A DNA stretch of 64,000 bases. Origin: Stappia sp. WLB 29 (GTDB lineage Bacteria > Pseudomonadota > Alphaproteobacteria > Rhizobiales > Stappiaceae). Below, piece after piece: positions 41,659 to 51,446 of the stretch (position 1 is its first letter; each line of letters starts with the position of its first letter). The stretch covers positions 124,001-188,000 of the forward strand of contig NZ_JALBGD010000006.1 of NCBI RefSeq assembly GCF_023507705.1, written 5' to 3'. The translations under genes and the position numbers were made by a program. The notes beneath the pieces were generated by a model, which ran no database searches, had not been told where the DNA came from, and worked only from the letters and a program-made list of their open reading frames with translations.

Positions 41659-43206
41659 ATGTCTGCCCAGGATCAGATCTTCATTTTCGACACCACCTTG
41701 CGCGACGGCGAGCAGTCGCCCGGCGCCTCCATGACGCTGGAGGAGAAGCTGCAGGTGGCCGAGATTCTCGACGACATGGGTGTCGACATCATCGAGGCCG
41801 GCTTTCCGATCGCTTCCAACGGCGATTTCGAGGCGGTCTCCGAGATCGCCAAGCGCACCAAGCGCTCGGTGATTGCGGGCCTCGCCCGCGCCATCCATGC
41901 CGATATCGACCGGGCCGGCGAGGCGGTACGCCATGCCGAGCGCGGCCGCATCCACACCTTCGTCTCCACCTCGCCGATCCATCTGGAGCACCAGATGAAG
42001 AAGACCGAGGCGCAGGTGCTCGACATCATCACCGACACGGTCGGCCGGGCCCGCAACCTGATCGACGATGTGGAATGGTCGGCGATGGACGCCACCCGCA
42101 CGCCGATCGAGTATCTGTGCCGCTGCGTCGAGGCGGCGATCCGCGCCGGCGCGACAACGATCAACCTGCCGGACACGGTCGGCTATGCGACGCCGGACGA
42201 GTACAAGTCGATGTTCGAGCAGATCCGCGCCCGGGTGCCGGATGCGGACAAGGCGATCTTCTCCGTGCATTGCCACAATGACCTGGGCCTCGCCGTCGCC
42301 AATTCGCTGGCCGGTGTCGCCGGCGGCGCGCGGCAGATCGAGTGCACGATCAACGGCCTCGGCGAGCGCGCCGGCAATGCGGCGCTGGAAGAGATCGTCA
42401 TGGCGATCCGCACACGCTCCGACGTGCTGCCCTACGGCTGCTCGGTCGAGCCGCGCTATCTCACCCGGGCCTCCAAGCTGGTGTCGGCGGTGTCCGGCTT
42501 CCCGGTCCAGTTCAACAAGGCCATCGTCGGCAAGAACGCCTTCGCGCATGAAAGCGGCATCCACCAGGACGGCATGCTGAAGAACGCCGAGACCTACGAG
42601 ATCATGCGCCCGGAGGATGTCGGCGTGAAGGCGACCTCGCTGGTGATGGGCAAGCATTCGGGCCGCCACGCGTTCCGCCAGAAGCTGGAGGAGCTGGGCT
42701 ACGAGATTGGCGACAATGCGTTCGAGGACGCCTTCCGCCGGTTCAAGGACCTCGCCGACCGCAAGAAGCACGTCTATGACGAGGACATCGAAGCCCTGGT
42801 CGAGAACGAGATCGCGACCCAGGGCGAGCAGATCAAGGTGATCGCGCTGACCGTGATCGCCGGCACCGGCTCGGCCGGCAAGGCGATCCTGACGCTGGAC
42901 GTCGAGGGCCGCCACGAGACCCGCGAATGCACGGGCGACGGCCCGATCGACGCCACGTTCAACGCCATCAAGACCATCGTGCCGCACGATGCGCGCCTGT
43001 CGCTCTACCAGGTGCATGCGGTGACGGAAGGGACCGATGCGCAGGCGGAGGTGTCCGTCCGGCTCGAGTCGAACGGCCGCATGGCGACGGGCAAGGGCGC
43101 GGACACCGACACGCTGGTGGCCTCGGCCCGCGCCTATATCTCGGCGCTCAACCGCTTGATCGCCCGCCAGAGCAAGCCGGACCATCAGGAACTCAGGGCG
43201 GTCTGA
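41659..43206 (+). CDS. leuA: 2-isopropylmalate synthase LeuA
   Basis: First committed enzyme of leucine synthesis. The protein has 515 residues. The TIM-barrel catalytic domain has [16 protein letters not shown] at the N-terminus, the metal-binding [17 protein letters not shown] and [15 protein letters not shown]. The linker [12 protein letters not shown] is present, then a C-terminal LeuA allosteric domain with glycine-rich segments (GTGSAGKAI) for leucine feedback. The ATG at 41659 follows a purine-rich site (GAAGGGAAA). The upstream leader peptide implies leucine-responsive expression. Confidence 0.96.
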   Translation: MSAQDQIFIFDTTLRDGEQSPGASMTLEEKLQVAEILDDMGVDIIEAGFPIASNGDFEAVSEIAKRTKRSVIAGLARAIHADIDRAGEAVRHAERGRIHTFVSTSPIHLEHQMKKTEAQVLDIITDTVGRARNLIDDVEWSAMDATRTPIEYLCRCVEAAIRAGATTINLPDTVGYATPDEYKSMFEQIRARVPDADKAIFSVHCHNDLGLAVANSLAGVAGGARQIECTINGLGERAGNAALEEIVMAIRTRSDVLPYGCSVEPRYLTRASKLVSAVSGFPVQFNKAIVGKNAFAHESGIHQDGMLKNAETYEIMRPEDVGVKATSLVMGKHSGRHAFRQKLEELGYEIGDNAFEDAFRRFKDLADRKKHVYDEDIEALVENEIATQGEQIKVIALTVIAGTGSAGKAILTLDVEGRHETRECTGDGPIDATFNAIKTIVPHDARLSLYQVHAVTEGTDAQAEVSVRLESNGRMATGKGADTDTLVASARAYISALNRLIARQSKPDHQELRAV

Positions 43207-43238
43207 GCTGCCGACCGGCAGCACGGGGCAACGTGAAA

Positions 43239-43270
43239 AAGCCCCCGGCGGAGCGATCCGCCGGGGGCTT
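43239..43270 (+). terminator. Terminator after leuA
   Basis: A 14-bp perfect stem, aagcccccggcgga (43239-43252) and its complement (43257-43270), has a 4-base loop. An A run precedes it and a short T-rich tail follows, so it may serve both leuA and the convergent acetyltransferase gene. Confidence 0.82.
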
Positions 43271-43309
43271 CTGTGTCTCAGTGCAGGCTGGATGGCCGTC
43301 CGGCTTCGC

Positions 43310-43852
43310 TCAGGCGCTGGCGCGGGCGTAGCGGGCAAGGGCCGGCGAGAGCACCTGCAGGCAGTCGAAGGCGTTGCCGTCGATCACCGTGCGCTGGCGC
43401 TGCGAGAAGCCGATGCCTTCTACCATGCGGCGGGCGGGATCGTTGCCGACAGCGACGAAGGCGATGAGATGGGTGAAATAGGTGTTCTCGAAGAACCAGG
43501 TCACCAGGGCGCCGGCGAGCTCGGACGCATAGCCCTTGCCCCAGAAATTCGGCTTCAGGCAGATGCTGAGCGCCACTTCCGAGGTTTCCGGATAAACGGA
43601 AAAGCCGGCGCGGCCGGCAAAGCCGCCGTCGAGCAGCGTCGCCTTCCACTGGCTGAAGCCGCGATGGTCCTGGCCCTCGATATAGTCGCGCAGGCGCTGC
43701 TCGGCATCCGTGCGCGTGCGGATCGCCTCGTGCGAGGCGAGGAAGCGGTTGACGCCCTCGTGGCAATGCAGGGCGTGGAGATCGCCGGCGTCGGCGTCAC
43801 TGAAGGTCGACAGACGCAGGCGCGGCGTCTCGAGAATCGCGTTGTCCGCCAT
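43310..43852 (-). CDS. GNAT-family N-acetyltransferase (RimJ/RimL-like)
   Basis: A 180-residue acetyltransferase. It starts ILETPRLRLSTFSDADAGDL, the common start of RimJ/RimL-type GNATs. The fold continues with EVALSICLKPNFWGKGYASE, the acetyl-CoA loop region, and VAVGNDPARRMVEGIGF. The acceptor is unknown; relatives act on ribosomal proteins or small molecules. Confidence 0.85.
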   Translation of the reverse strand: MADNAILETPRLRLSTFSDADAGDLHALHCHEGVNRFLASHEAIRTRTDAEQRLRDYIEGQDHRGFSQWKATLLDGGFAGRAGFSVYPETSEVALSICLKPNFWGKGYASELAGALVTWFFENTYFTHLIAFVAVGNDPARRMVEGIGFSQRQRTVIDGNAFDCLQVLSPALARYARASA

Positions 43853-44107
43853 GTCTCACTCCTCGCGGGTCCGGCGCCGATGGGGCGGCGCGTTGTCCGT
43901 AAAAGACGGTCTGGCGGAATCGGGACCTTGCGGCCCGTCCTCCGGAAGAATGGCTGTCGCGCGATCTGCGCCGCGTCGAGCCGGGGGGCACATGATGGGA
44001 TGTACCGGACAGTGCCTGCAAGGATTCGCGCGGGAGCGCCACAGGCCTATCTTCGCTTAAGAGAAGTTTATGCGCAAATGATGGCGATTCAATCAAGGGG
44101 TGTAAAA
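43853..44107. promoter_or_regulatory. Intergenic region upstream of the GNAT gene
   Basis: 255 bases with no gene. The part next to miaA's stop (about 44055-44110) is sharply A/T-rich. It carries the promoter of the minus-strand acetyltransferase. No clear terminator hairpin for miaA was found. Confidence 0.4.
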
Positions 44108-45022
44108 TTACGAGTGGCCCCGCAGAAGGCGTCGCCACGCGGAGGTGTCGGCCGGATCGAGACGGGGCCAATCGCCGAGTTGGCCGCGGAAGAAGGTTTC
44201 CTGCCGCTTGGCATAGCGGCGGGTCTCGGCGGTGGCTTTCTCGATGGCCTGTTCCAGCCCGCCGAGAGAGGCGGGTAGGGGACCGAGATCCCGTACCCCG
44301 ATGGCCTTCATCGCCGGCAGGTCCGGGTCGAGCTTGCGGGCGAGGAGGCGGCGGGCCTCGTCCACCGCGCCGGCCTCCACCATCATGCGGAAGCGGCGGG
44401 CGATGCGTTCGTGCAGCCAGGGACGGGGCGGGGCGAGCACCACGCGCGCAGCCTCCGGGCCGACCAGGACCGTGCCCTGCTGCTGCTGCCAATAGGCGAG
44501 CGAGCGGCCCGTCGCCTCGACCACCTCCAGCGCCCGCAAGATGCGCTGGGTGTCGCCGGGCTCGAGGCGCGCGGCGACCAGCGGGTCGGCCTCGGCCAGC
44601 CTTCGGTGGAGCGCTCCGGCGGGCGCGTCCGAGGCCTCGGCGCGCAGGCGGGCGCGAACGTCTTCCGGGATCGGCGGAACGGCGGACAGCCCGCCGGCAA
44701 GGGCGCGGAAGTAAAGGCCGGTGCCGCCGACGATGACGAGCGGCCGGCCGACGTCGCGCGCCTCGTCCAGCACCTTGCCGACGTCCTTCAGCCAGCGGGC
44801 AACCGACCAGGGCTCGGCCGCATCGACATGGCCATAGAGGCGGTGCGGCGCGCGGGCAAGATCCGCCGGCGAGGGGCGGGCGGTCAGTACGTCGAGATCG
44901 GCGTAGACCTGCATGCTGTCCGCATTGACGATCCAGGCGCCATCGTGCTCCGCCAGATCCAGGGCCAGCGCCGACTTGCCGCTCGCCGTGGGTCCGGCTA
45001 TCAACGTCACCGGTTTCGCCAC
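44108..45022 (-). CDS. miaA: tRNA dimethylallyltransferase MiaA
   Basis: Adds dimethylallyl to A37 of tRNAs reading UNN codons. The protein has 304 residues. The P-loop LIAGPTASGKS lies at about 7-17, NADSMQVYADL follows, then VGGTGLYFRAL and, near the end, RRYAKRQETFFR. I chose the GTG at 45022 because GAGGA lies 5 bases upstream and MAKPVTLIAGPTASGKS is the typical start. A TTG at 45043 would add seven residues. It faces serB head to head with 32 bases between starts. Confidence 0.93.
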   Translation of the reverse strand: MAKPVTLIAGPTASGKSALALDLAEHDGAWIVNADSMQVYADLDVLTARPSPADLARAPHRLYGHVDAAEPWSVARWLKDVGKVLDEARDVGRPLVIVGGTGLYFRALAGGLSAVPPIPEDVRARLRAEASDAPAGALHRRLAEADPLVAARLEPGDTQRILRALEVVEATGRSLAYWQQQQGTVLVGPEAARVVLAPPRPWLHERIARRFRMMVEAGAVDEARRLLARKLDPDLPAMKAIGVRDLGPLPASLGGLEQAIEKATAETRRYAKRQETFFRGQLGDWPRLDPADTSAWRRLLRGHS

Positions 45023-45054
45023 GTCTTCCTCATTCCCTTTCAAGGCGCTTCACG

Positions 45055-45951
45055 ATGTCGCTCATCGCAACTCTCGTCGCCAATCCCTCGCGTCCGGTCC
45101 TCGACGAGACGCTTGTCGCGCGGGCGCTCCATGTGTTGCCGGCAGGCTCCGCGGCCGACTGGCTGGCCGCCGGCATCGCCTGCGACCTTGCCTTCGGCGG
45201 CAGGCCGGAACAAGCGGGCGAATTCGACGCGCGCTTGCGCGAAGTGCTTGCCGATGCGCCCGTCGACGTCCTTGTGCAGAAGCACGAGGGCCGACGCAAG
45301 CGCCTGCTGATCGCCGATATGGATTCCACCATGATCGGGCAGGAATGCATCGACGAACTCGCCGCCGCCGTCGGCAAGAAGGACGTGATCGCGGCGATCA
45401 CCGAGCGGGCGATGCGGGGCGAGCTGGAGTTCGAGCCGGCCCTGCGCGAGCGCGCGGCGATGCTGGCGGGCCTCGAAGCGAGCGTAATCGGCGAGGTGCT
45501 GGCCAACCAGATCACCCTGACGCCGGGCGCGCGAGAACTGGTCGGCACGATGCGGGCGCACGGCGCCTATTGCGCGCTGGTCTCGGGGGGCTTCACGGCG
45601 TTCACCTCCGAGATCGCCGAACGGCTCGGCTTCCACGAGAACAGGGCGAACACGCTGGGTATTGCCGAGGGGCGGCTGACCGGCAAGGTGGACGAGCCGA
45701 TCCTGGGGCGCGAGGCCAAGCGTCAGCGGCTGGAGGAATTGCTCGCCGAGAAAGGGCTGGCGGCGGAGGCGGCGATCGCCGTCGGCGACGGCGCCAACGA
45801 TCTGGCGATGATCGAGCGGGCAGGACTGGGCGTTGCCTATCACGCCAAGCCGGCGGTGGCGGCGGCGGCTGATGCGCGGGTCGACCATGGCGACCTGACC
45901 GCGCTGCTGTATTTCCAGGGCTACCGCGCGAGCGAGTTCGCCGCCGGCTGA
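45055..45951 (+). CDS. serB: Phosphoserine phosphatase SerB
   Basis: HAD phosphatase for the last step of serine synthesis. The protein has 298 residues. An N-terminal ACT-like domain (1-80) precedes the HAD core: nucleophile Asp88 and acid/base Asp90 in ADMDSTMIG, ECIDELA, SGGFTAFT (motif II) and GDGANDLAMI (motif IV). AAGG precedes the ATG. A strong terminator follows the stop. Confidence 0.95.
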   Translation: MSLIATLVANPSRPVLDETLVARALHVLPAGSAADWLAAGIACDLAFGGRPEQAGEFDARLREVLADAPVDVLVQKHEGRRKRLLIADMDSTMIGQECIDELAAAVGKKDVIAAITERAMRGELEFEPALRERAAMLAGLEASVIGEVLANQITLTPGARELVGTMRAHGAYCALVSGGFTAFTSEIAERLGFHENRANTLGIAEGRLTGKVDEPILGREAKRQRLEELLAEKGLAAEAAIAVGDGANDLAMIERAGLGVAYHAKPAVAAAADARVDHGDLTALLYFQGYRASEFAAG

Positions 45952-45977
45952 GCCGGCGGACTGCAACGGGACACGAA

Positions 45978-46006
45978 AAAGGCCGCGGGGCATGCCCGCG
46001 GCCTTT
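45978..46006. terminator. Bidirectional terminator between serB and the Do protease gene
   Basis: A 12-bp perfect stem, aaaggccgcggg (45978-45989) / cccgcggccttt (45995-46006), is followed by a T-rich tract on the plus strand and preceded by an A run, fitting two convergent genes. Confidence 0.88.
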
Positions 46007-46034
46007 GTTTTTTTCGGAAAAAGTATTCGTGATC

Positions 46035-47558
46035 CTAAGGCTCGATGGTGAGCGGGATGAAGCGGACCTCTCCTTGCGCATTCGAGATCAGGAACAGGGC
46101 GAGGCGGCGGCCTTCGCCCTTCAGGCTCTCGACACGCGCGGCGATGTCGGCCGGCGAGGAGACGGTCTCCTGCGCCACCTCGACGATCACGTCGCCGGCG
46201 GTGATGCGCTTTTCGGCCGCGCCCGAGCTCTCCTCGACGGCGGTGACCACCACACCCTTGATATCGGCGCCGATGGAGTACTGCGTGCGCAGCTCTTCGG
46301 TGAGCGTCGACAGGGTCATGCCGAGCACCGTCGGGGTGTCGTTGGCCGGGGCCTCGTCGGAAGGAGCCATGCTGTCTGCGGCAGCGGAGGCATCGGCCTC
46401 CTCGAGACGGCCGAGCGTGACCTGGAGCGTGACTTCCTCGCCCTTGCGCAGGACGACGACCGAAACTTCCTCGCCGACCGGAGTGTCGGCGACCATGCGC
46501 GGCAGGTCGTGCATGGCCGGAACGCGGGAGCCGTTGAACTCCAGCACCACGTCGCCGGCCTCGAAGCCTGCGTCCTCGGCCGGACCACCCTCGGTGATGC
46601 CGGCGATCAGCGCGCCCTCGGCCTTGTCCATGCCGAGGCTTTCGGCGATTTCCTCGGTTACTTCCTGGATGCGCACACCGAGCCAGCCGCGGCGGGTCTC
46701 GCCGAACTCGCGCAGCTGCGCGATGACCTTGGTTGCGGTCTCGGAAGGAATTGCGAAGCCGATGCCGATGGAGCCGCCCGAGGGCGAGATGATCGCGGTG
46801 TTGATGCCGATCACTTCGCCGTTGCGGTTGAACAGCGGGCCGCCGGAATTGCCCCGATTGATGGAGGCGTCGGTCTGAATGTAGTTGTCGTAGGGACCGG
46901 AATTGATGTTGCGGTTGCGGGCCGAGACGATGCCGGTGGTGACCGTGCCGCCGAGGCCGAACGGGTTGCCGATCGCCATCACCCACTCGCCGACGCGCAG
47001 GCTCTTGGAATCGCCGAACGAAACGGCCTTGAGCGGGGCCTCCGGCTTCACCTTGAGCACGGCAATGTCGGTCTTGCTGTCACGGCCGATCACCTCGGCC
47101 GCGAGCTTGCTGCCGTCGTTGAAATTGGCGGTGATCTCGTCGGCGCCCTCGATCACGTGGTTGTTGGTGATGATGATGCCTTCCTCGGCATCGACGACGA
47201 AGCCGGAGCCGAGCGACTGCACCCGGCGCGGGCGATTGTTGTCGCGGTTCTGCCGGTTGAAGAACTCGTCGAAGAACTCCTGGAAGGGCGAGCCTTCCGG
47301 CACTTGCGGCAGCGGCACGGAGCGCTGCGCGGTTACGTTCTGCGCCGTCGAGATATTGACGACCGCGTCGAGCAGCGATTCTGCAAGATCGGGAATCGAC
47401 TCCGGTGCCTGGGCCCGGGCCGCGCTGTAGTCGGCGACGGTGGCCGTCGCGGCAAGGGCAAGGGCAAGGGCGGCGGCGGCAAGCCGGCGCGCGATAGGGC
47501 GGCAGCCTGTCGTGCCGGACGGGCTGGCCTGACGCTGGCGGGTGTTCAACAGGGCCAT
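46035..47558 (-). CDS. degP: Periplasmic Do-family serine protease (DegP/MucD-like)
   Basis: Envelope quality-control protease. The protein has 507 residues. The N-terminal signal peptide (RRLAAAALALALAATATV, cleavage near RAQA) is followed by a trypsin-like domain with His in TNNHVIEG, Asp in KTDIAVLKV and Ser in RGNSGGPLFN. Two PDZ domains follow (RRGWLGVRIQEV; IKGVVVTAVEESS). The ATG at 47558 was chosen over longer frames because the signal peptide then sits at the N-terminus. GGAGG lies upstream. It is downstream of hflK-hflC-DUF2065 on the same strand. Confidence 0.94.
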   Translation of the reverse strand: MALLNTRQRQASPSGTTGCRPIARRLAAAALALALAATATVADYSAARAQAPESIPDLAESLLDAVVNISTAQNVTAQRSVPLPQVPEGSPFQEFFDEFFNRQNRDNNRPRRVQSLGSGFVVDAEEGIIITNNHVIEGADEITANFNDGSKLAAEVIGRDSKTDIAVLKVKPEAPLKAVSFGDSKSLRVGEWVMAIGNPFGLGGTVTTGIVSARNRNINSGPYDNYIQTDASINRGNSGGPLFNRNGEVIGINTAIISPSGGSIGIGFAIPSETATKVIAQLREFGETRRGWLGVRIQEVTEEIAESLGMDKAEGALIAGITEGGPAEDAGFEAGDVVLEFNGSRVPAMHDLPRMVADTPVGEEVSVVVLRKGEEVTLQVTLGRLEEADASAAADSMAPSDEAPANDTPTVLGMTLSTLTEELRTQYSIGADIKGVVVTAVEESSGAAEKRITAGDVIVEVAQETVSSPADIAARVESLKGEGRRLALFLISNAQGEVRFIPLTIEP

Positions 47559-47676
47559 CGGCCGTTGTCCTCCATCTGGGTTCGGGGGGCGCACCCCGCG
47601 ATCACTGGCGGCGGGCCGGAGCGAGATGCGCCCCGGCCGGCCCTGGCAAAGTCTGCGTCCGTGTTTCGCGCAAGGG

Positions 47677-47862
47677 CTATCCGCGGACAAGCCAGACGAT
47701 GAAAACGCCGATTATGGCGGCAATCAGTCCGCCTGTCCGCAGGATCCCTTCCGGCAGCTCCAGCATCTGCCGGATCGCCTGCTTCATGGCTCCCGGGGCG
47801 AGCGCGTAAAGCGCTCCCTCGAGAGCCAGGACGAGGCCCAGTGCGACCCAGAGATCGCTCAC
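47677..47862 (-). CDS. DUF2065 small membrane protein
   Basis: A 61-residue protein with two hydrophobic segments: DLWVALGLVLALEGALYAL, then GGLIAAIIGVFIVWLV. This is the DUF2065/YjeT pattern. In many proteobacteria it lies next to hflKC, as here. Its ATG overlaps the hflC stop (ATGA), so it belongs to that operon. Role unknown. Confidence 0.88.
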   Translation of the reverse strand: MSDLWVALGLVLALEGALYALAPGAMKQAIRQMLELPEGILRTGGLIAAIIGVFIVWLVRG

Positions 47863-48791
47863 TGGGCGAGCGGACCCCGGGCGACCGGCGCGTCGCCGGA
47901 GGCGGCGGGCGCCGGCGGGCGCGCAGTGCCGCTGGGATCGCGGAAGTAGCGGAAGAACTCGGAGGTCGGCGACAGGACCATGGAGGTGTCGCCGGCCTTG
48001 AGGCCTTCCGAATACGCCTGCATCGAGCGATAGAAGCTGAAGAACTCCGGATCGCGGTTGAAGGCGTCGGCAAAGATCCGGTTCCGCTCCGCATCGCCGT
48101 CACCGCGGATCACCTCGGCGTCGCGATTGGCTTCGGCGACGATGACGGTGGAATCGCGCTCGGCACGCGCGCGGATGCGCTGCGCCTGCTCGGCACCTTG
48201 CGCGCGGATCTCCGTCGCCTCGCGCTGACGCTCCGTCTGCATGCGGCGGAACACCGCATCGGAGTTGGTCTGCGGCAGGTCGGCCCGGCGGATCTTCACG
48301 TCCACCACCTCGATGCCGATGGGGGCGGCGCGCGAGGCGACGTCCTGGCGGATCTGATCCATCAGACCGGAACGGTCGTCACGCACCATCTGCACGAAGG
48401 TGGCGCGCGCGAGCACCGAACGAAGGCTCGACTGCAGGAAGGTGGATAGGCGCTGGTTCGCTTCGCCGATGTTGTTCACCGTCTGGTAGAACAGCACCGG
48501 ATCGGTGATGCGATAGCGGGCGAAGGCGTCGACGACCAGGCGCTTCTTGTCCGACAGGATCGGCTCGATGAGCGGCATGTTCAGATCGAGCACGCGCTTG
48601 TCGAAATAGACCACGTTCTGGATGAAGGGCCGCTTGAACTTCAGTCCCGGTTCCTGCTCTGCCCGCTTGATCTCGCCGAACTGCAGCACCAGCGCCTGCT
48701 GGGCCGGGTTGACGATGAAGATCGACAGGTAGAGCGCGAGTGCGGCGAGGGCGACGAGGATGCCGCCGATCCCAAAAAGGCCGTTTTTCAT
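47859..48791 (-). CDS. hflC: HflC, SPFH/band-7 regulator of FtsH protease
   Basis: Inner-membrane band-7 protein that forms a large ring with HflK around FtsH. The protein has 310 residues. It has one N-terminal membrane helix (GILVALAALALYLSIFIV), then the SPFH domain (FGEIKRAEQEPGLKFKRPF), then a helical coiled coil (ERQREATEIRAQGAEQAQRI). The ATG at 48791 shares a base with the hflK stop. GTG at 48794 is an alternative. Confidence 0.95.
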   Translation of the reverse strand: MKNGLFGIGGILVALAALALYLSIFIVNPAQQALVLQFGEIKRAEQEPGLKFKRPFIQNVVYFDKRVLDLNMPLIEPILSDKKRLVVDAFARYRITDPVLFYQTVNNIGEANQRLSTFLQSSLRSVLARATFVQMVRDDRSGLMDQIRQDVASRAAPIGIEVVDVKIRRADLPQTNSDAVFRRMQTERQREATEIRAQGAEQAQRIRARAERDSTVIVAEANRDAEVIRGDGDAERNRIFADAFNRDPEFFSFYRSMQAYSEGLKAGDTSMVLSPTSEFFRYFRDPSGTARPPAPAASGDAPVARGPLAQ

Positions 48792-49960
48792 CACTGGTTG
48801 CCTCCGCTGCGGGCGGCGCCCTGGTTTCGGTTGAGCTGGTCGAGCGGCAGGTAGGGCACGACACCCGAGCCGCTGGCGCTCTCGTCGATGATGATCTTGG
48901 TATTGCGGCCGAGAACCTGCTCGAGGGTCTCCAGGTAGAGACGCTCGCGGGTCACGTCCGGAGCCTTCTGGTACTCGTCCAGGATCTTCATGAACCGCTG
49001 GGCCTGACCGTTGGCTTCCGCGACCGTCTGCTCGCGATAGGCGTTGGCGGCCTCGAGGATGCGGGCGGACTCGCCTCGGGCTTCCGGCACGACGCGATTG
49101 GCATAGGCCTGCGCCTCGTTCTGGATGCGCTCCTGGTCGGCACGCGCGGCCTGCACGTCGCGGAAGGCCTCGATGACCTGCTGCGGCGGATCGACCTTCT
49201 GCATCTGTACCTGGGTGATCTCGACGCCGGCGCCGTAGCCGTCCAGCGCGGTCTGCATCAGCTCCTGCACGGCGACCTGGATCGGGGTGCGGTTCTCACC
49301 GAGAATGGCGTCGATGTTGCTCTCGCCGACGACCTCGCGCATGGCGCTCTCGGCGACGGCCTTCACCGTGCCGTCCGGGTCCTGGATGTTGAACAGGAAG
49401 TTGGACACGCCTTCCGGCGTATTGCGGATGCGCCACTGCACCTTGAAGTCGACGTCGACGATGTTTTCGTCGCCGGTCAGCATCAGGCTTTCCTCGACGA
49501 CGTCCTGGCTGTTGACCCGGGTACCGCTGACGCTCTCGCGCAGGCCCACGGTGAGCTCGCGAATTCGCAGGACTTCCGGCGTAAAGACGGTGCCGACGGG
49601 ATAGGGCCAGTTGTAGTTCAGACCGGGAGCGGTTTGGCCGGTGACCTCACCGAAGACCAGCTCGACACCTACCTGACCCTGCTCGACCCGGTAAAACCCG
49701 GTGGTGAGCCAGATACCGGCTGCGATGATCAGCGCCAGCAGGATGCCCTTGAAGCCGAGATTGCCGCCGCCGGGAAGCACGGTTTTCAGCGTGTTCTGGC
49801 TGCGTTTGAGCAGTTCTTCCAGGTCCGGCGGGTTACCGCCTCCTCCGCCGCCACGCTGCGGGCCGCCCCCCCAAGGGCCGCCACCGCCGGAACCGCCCCA
49901 GGGGCCACCGCCCCCGCCGCCCTTCCAGCCGCCGCCACCGTTCTGGTTGCTCCAAGGCAT
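48791..49960 (-). CDS. hflK: HflK, SPFH/band-7 regulator of FtsH protease
   Basis: Partner of HflC. The protein has 389 residues. The cytoplasmic N-terminus (about 5-50) is almost only Gly, Trp, Pro and Ser, as WKGGGG and GPWGG repeats. One membrane helix (ILLALIIAAGIWLTTGFY) precedes the SPFH domain (GQVGVELVFGEVTGQTAPGL) and a long helical region. The ATG at 49960 fits the start MPWSNQNGGG common in alphaproteobacterial HflK. It heads the operon hflK-hflC-DUF2065, with the Do protease downstream. Confidence 0.95.
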   Translation of the reverse strand: MPWSNQNGGGGWKGGGGGGPWGGSGGGGPWGGGPQRGGGGGGNPPDLEELLKRSQNTLKTVLPGGGNLGFKGILLALIIAAGIWLTTGFYRVEQGQVGVELVFGEVTGQTAPGLNYNWPYPVGTVFTPEVLRIRELTVGLRESVSGTRVNSQDVVEESLMLTGDENIVDVDFKVQWRIRNTPEGVSNFLFNIQDPDGTVKAVAESAMREVVGESNIDAILGENRTPIQVAVQELMQTALDGYGAGVEITQVQMQKVDPPQQVIEAFRDVQAARADQERIQNEAQAYANRVVPEARGESARILEAANAYREQTVAEANGQAQRFMKILDEYQKAPDVTRERLYLETLEQVLGRNTKIIIDESASGSGVVPYLPLDQLNRNQGAARSGGNQ

Positions 49961-50184
49961 CAAGACATCCTTCACTGGGGAAACGGCACGGCGCCGTTTC
50001 CGGTTGTTCGTCGACACGCCACGCGGGCCTTGTCGGGTTATAGGGAGATTGCCCCCGCCTTTCAACGAAAGCCGGTGTTTGCACCACCCCTTGGAATTGG
50101 CGACGCGCCGGAGCGATGTCAATGCGCGCGCCGCGGAAACCAGCCGTTCTGCCGTCGCCGGTGACGAATTGGCGCACGGATGGT

Positions 50185-51435
50185 TTACGGCTGCGCGGCA
50201 ATCACCTGCGCTGCTGCCGCAAGACCGGTCTCGCGGGCGCCGTGGGCGGTGGAAAATGCGGCTTCCGAGACCGCCTCCCCGGCTATGAAAAGCCGGTCGC
50301 CGACCGGCTGCCGCAGCACGGCGCGCGCCCCCGCGTGGCCGGGCAGGGCGCACGAATAAGCGCCGAGCACATGCGGATCCGAGCCCCAATGGGTGGCGGT
50401 TGCGCCGCGCACCCGCCGGGCGATGCCGCTGCCGAGCATGTCCTTCAGCGCCTCCAGCGCGAACGCGGTCATGGCCGCCTCGCCCTCGCGTTCCAGCGCC
50501 TCCGCCGTTTCGCCGCAGAGCTGGCCGACGACGAGCGGCCAGCCGAGATGGTTGGCGACGAAGTTCACCGGCGGGCGGTCCGGTCGGTCGGGATCGAGCG
50601 TGTCGACATAGACATTCTCGCCGAACTCAGCCAGCGGGGCGTCGAGCAGGAAGGCGACCTTTTCCGCAAGGCCGGTCGGGCAGCCGGCGGCAGCATCCGC
50701 GATCTCCGCCGGCAGGTCGGGCAGGAAGCGGATGGCGCCGCTGGCGATCACGTTGGTGGAGACGGTGAGGATGACATGGCCGGCGCGCAAGGTGCCGCGG
50801 CTGGTCTCGATGCGGATCGGCGTGCCGCGCATGTCGATGCTGCGCACCTCGACACCGAGATGCACGGGCACATGCGCCGAGGTGCGGGCAACCAGCGCGC
50901 CGTAGCCGTCGGAGACCGGCCAGTTCTCGTAGGTGTCGGCATAGGCGGCAAGATCGAGCGCCGAGATGCGCTCCGGCGGCAGGGCGGACAGCAGCGTCAG
51001 CCAGTGGCGGGCAAGCCGCCACCAGGGGCCGGAGGTGTCGCAGCCCGCAATGGCCGGCCGGTCGGACTCGCCGGGCGCGGCGGCTGCCGCCTCGAAGGCC
51101 TGTTCGACGGCGTTCCAGGCCTCGCGGGCGGTCTGCGCATCGGCTTTCGTGCTGCCGAGGAAGAGATCGGCGGAGCGGCGGGTGGCGCGAACCATATAGC
51201 GCATGCCGAGCCGGTCGGCCGCCTCACGGAAGGGATTGCGCGAGGCGCTGTGCAGCCAGTGGCAGCCCCGGTCGAAGGGGATGCCGCCGAAGACATGCCG
51301 GTCCGTCCAGGCGCGTCCGCCGATCCGTTCCTTGGCTTCCAGCACGGCAAAGCTCAGCCCGCTGGCGGCGAGGCGTTCGCCGGCCGCAAGTCCGGCGGCG
51401 CCGGCACCGATGACGATGACGTCGTACTCGCTCAC
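50185..51435 (-). CDS. Flavin amine oxidase family protein
   Basis: A 416-residue FAD enzyme. The N-terminal dinucleotide site VIVIGAGAAGLAAGERLA is followed by VLEAKERIGGRAWTD, the GG motif of flavin monoamine oxidases. Near the C-terminus GDRLFIAGEAVSEAAFSTAHGA closes the FAD site. The Lys in GLAEKVAFLLD fits the conserved amine oxidase Lys. Substrate unknown. The GTG start is 12 bases after the fghA stop on the same strand, so it is the last gene of the formaldehyde cluster. Confidence 0.85.
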   Translation of the reverse strand: MSEYDVIVIGAGAAGLAAGERLAASGLSFAVLEAKERIGGRAWTDRHVFGGIPFDRGCHWLHSASRNPFREAADRLGMRYMVRATRRSADLFLGSTKADAQTAREAWNAVEQAFEAAAAAPGESDRPAIAGCDTSGPWWRLARHWLTLLSALPPERISALDLAAYADTYENWPVSDGYGALVARTSAHVPVHLGVEVRSIDMRGTPIRIETSRGTLRAGHVILTVSTNVIASGAIRFLPDLPAEIADAAAGCPTGLAEKVAFLLDAPLAEFGENVYVDTLDPDRPDRPPVNFVANHLGWPLVVGQLCGETAEALEREGEAAMTAFALEALKDMLGSGIARRVRGATATHWGSDPHVLGAYSCALPGHAGARAVLRQPVGDRLFIAGEAVSEAAFSTAHGARETGLAAAAQVIAAQP

Positions 51436-51446
51436 CGCATCCGCCC

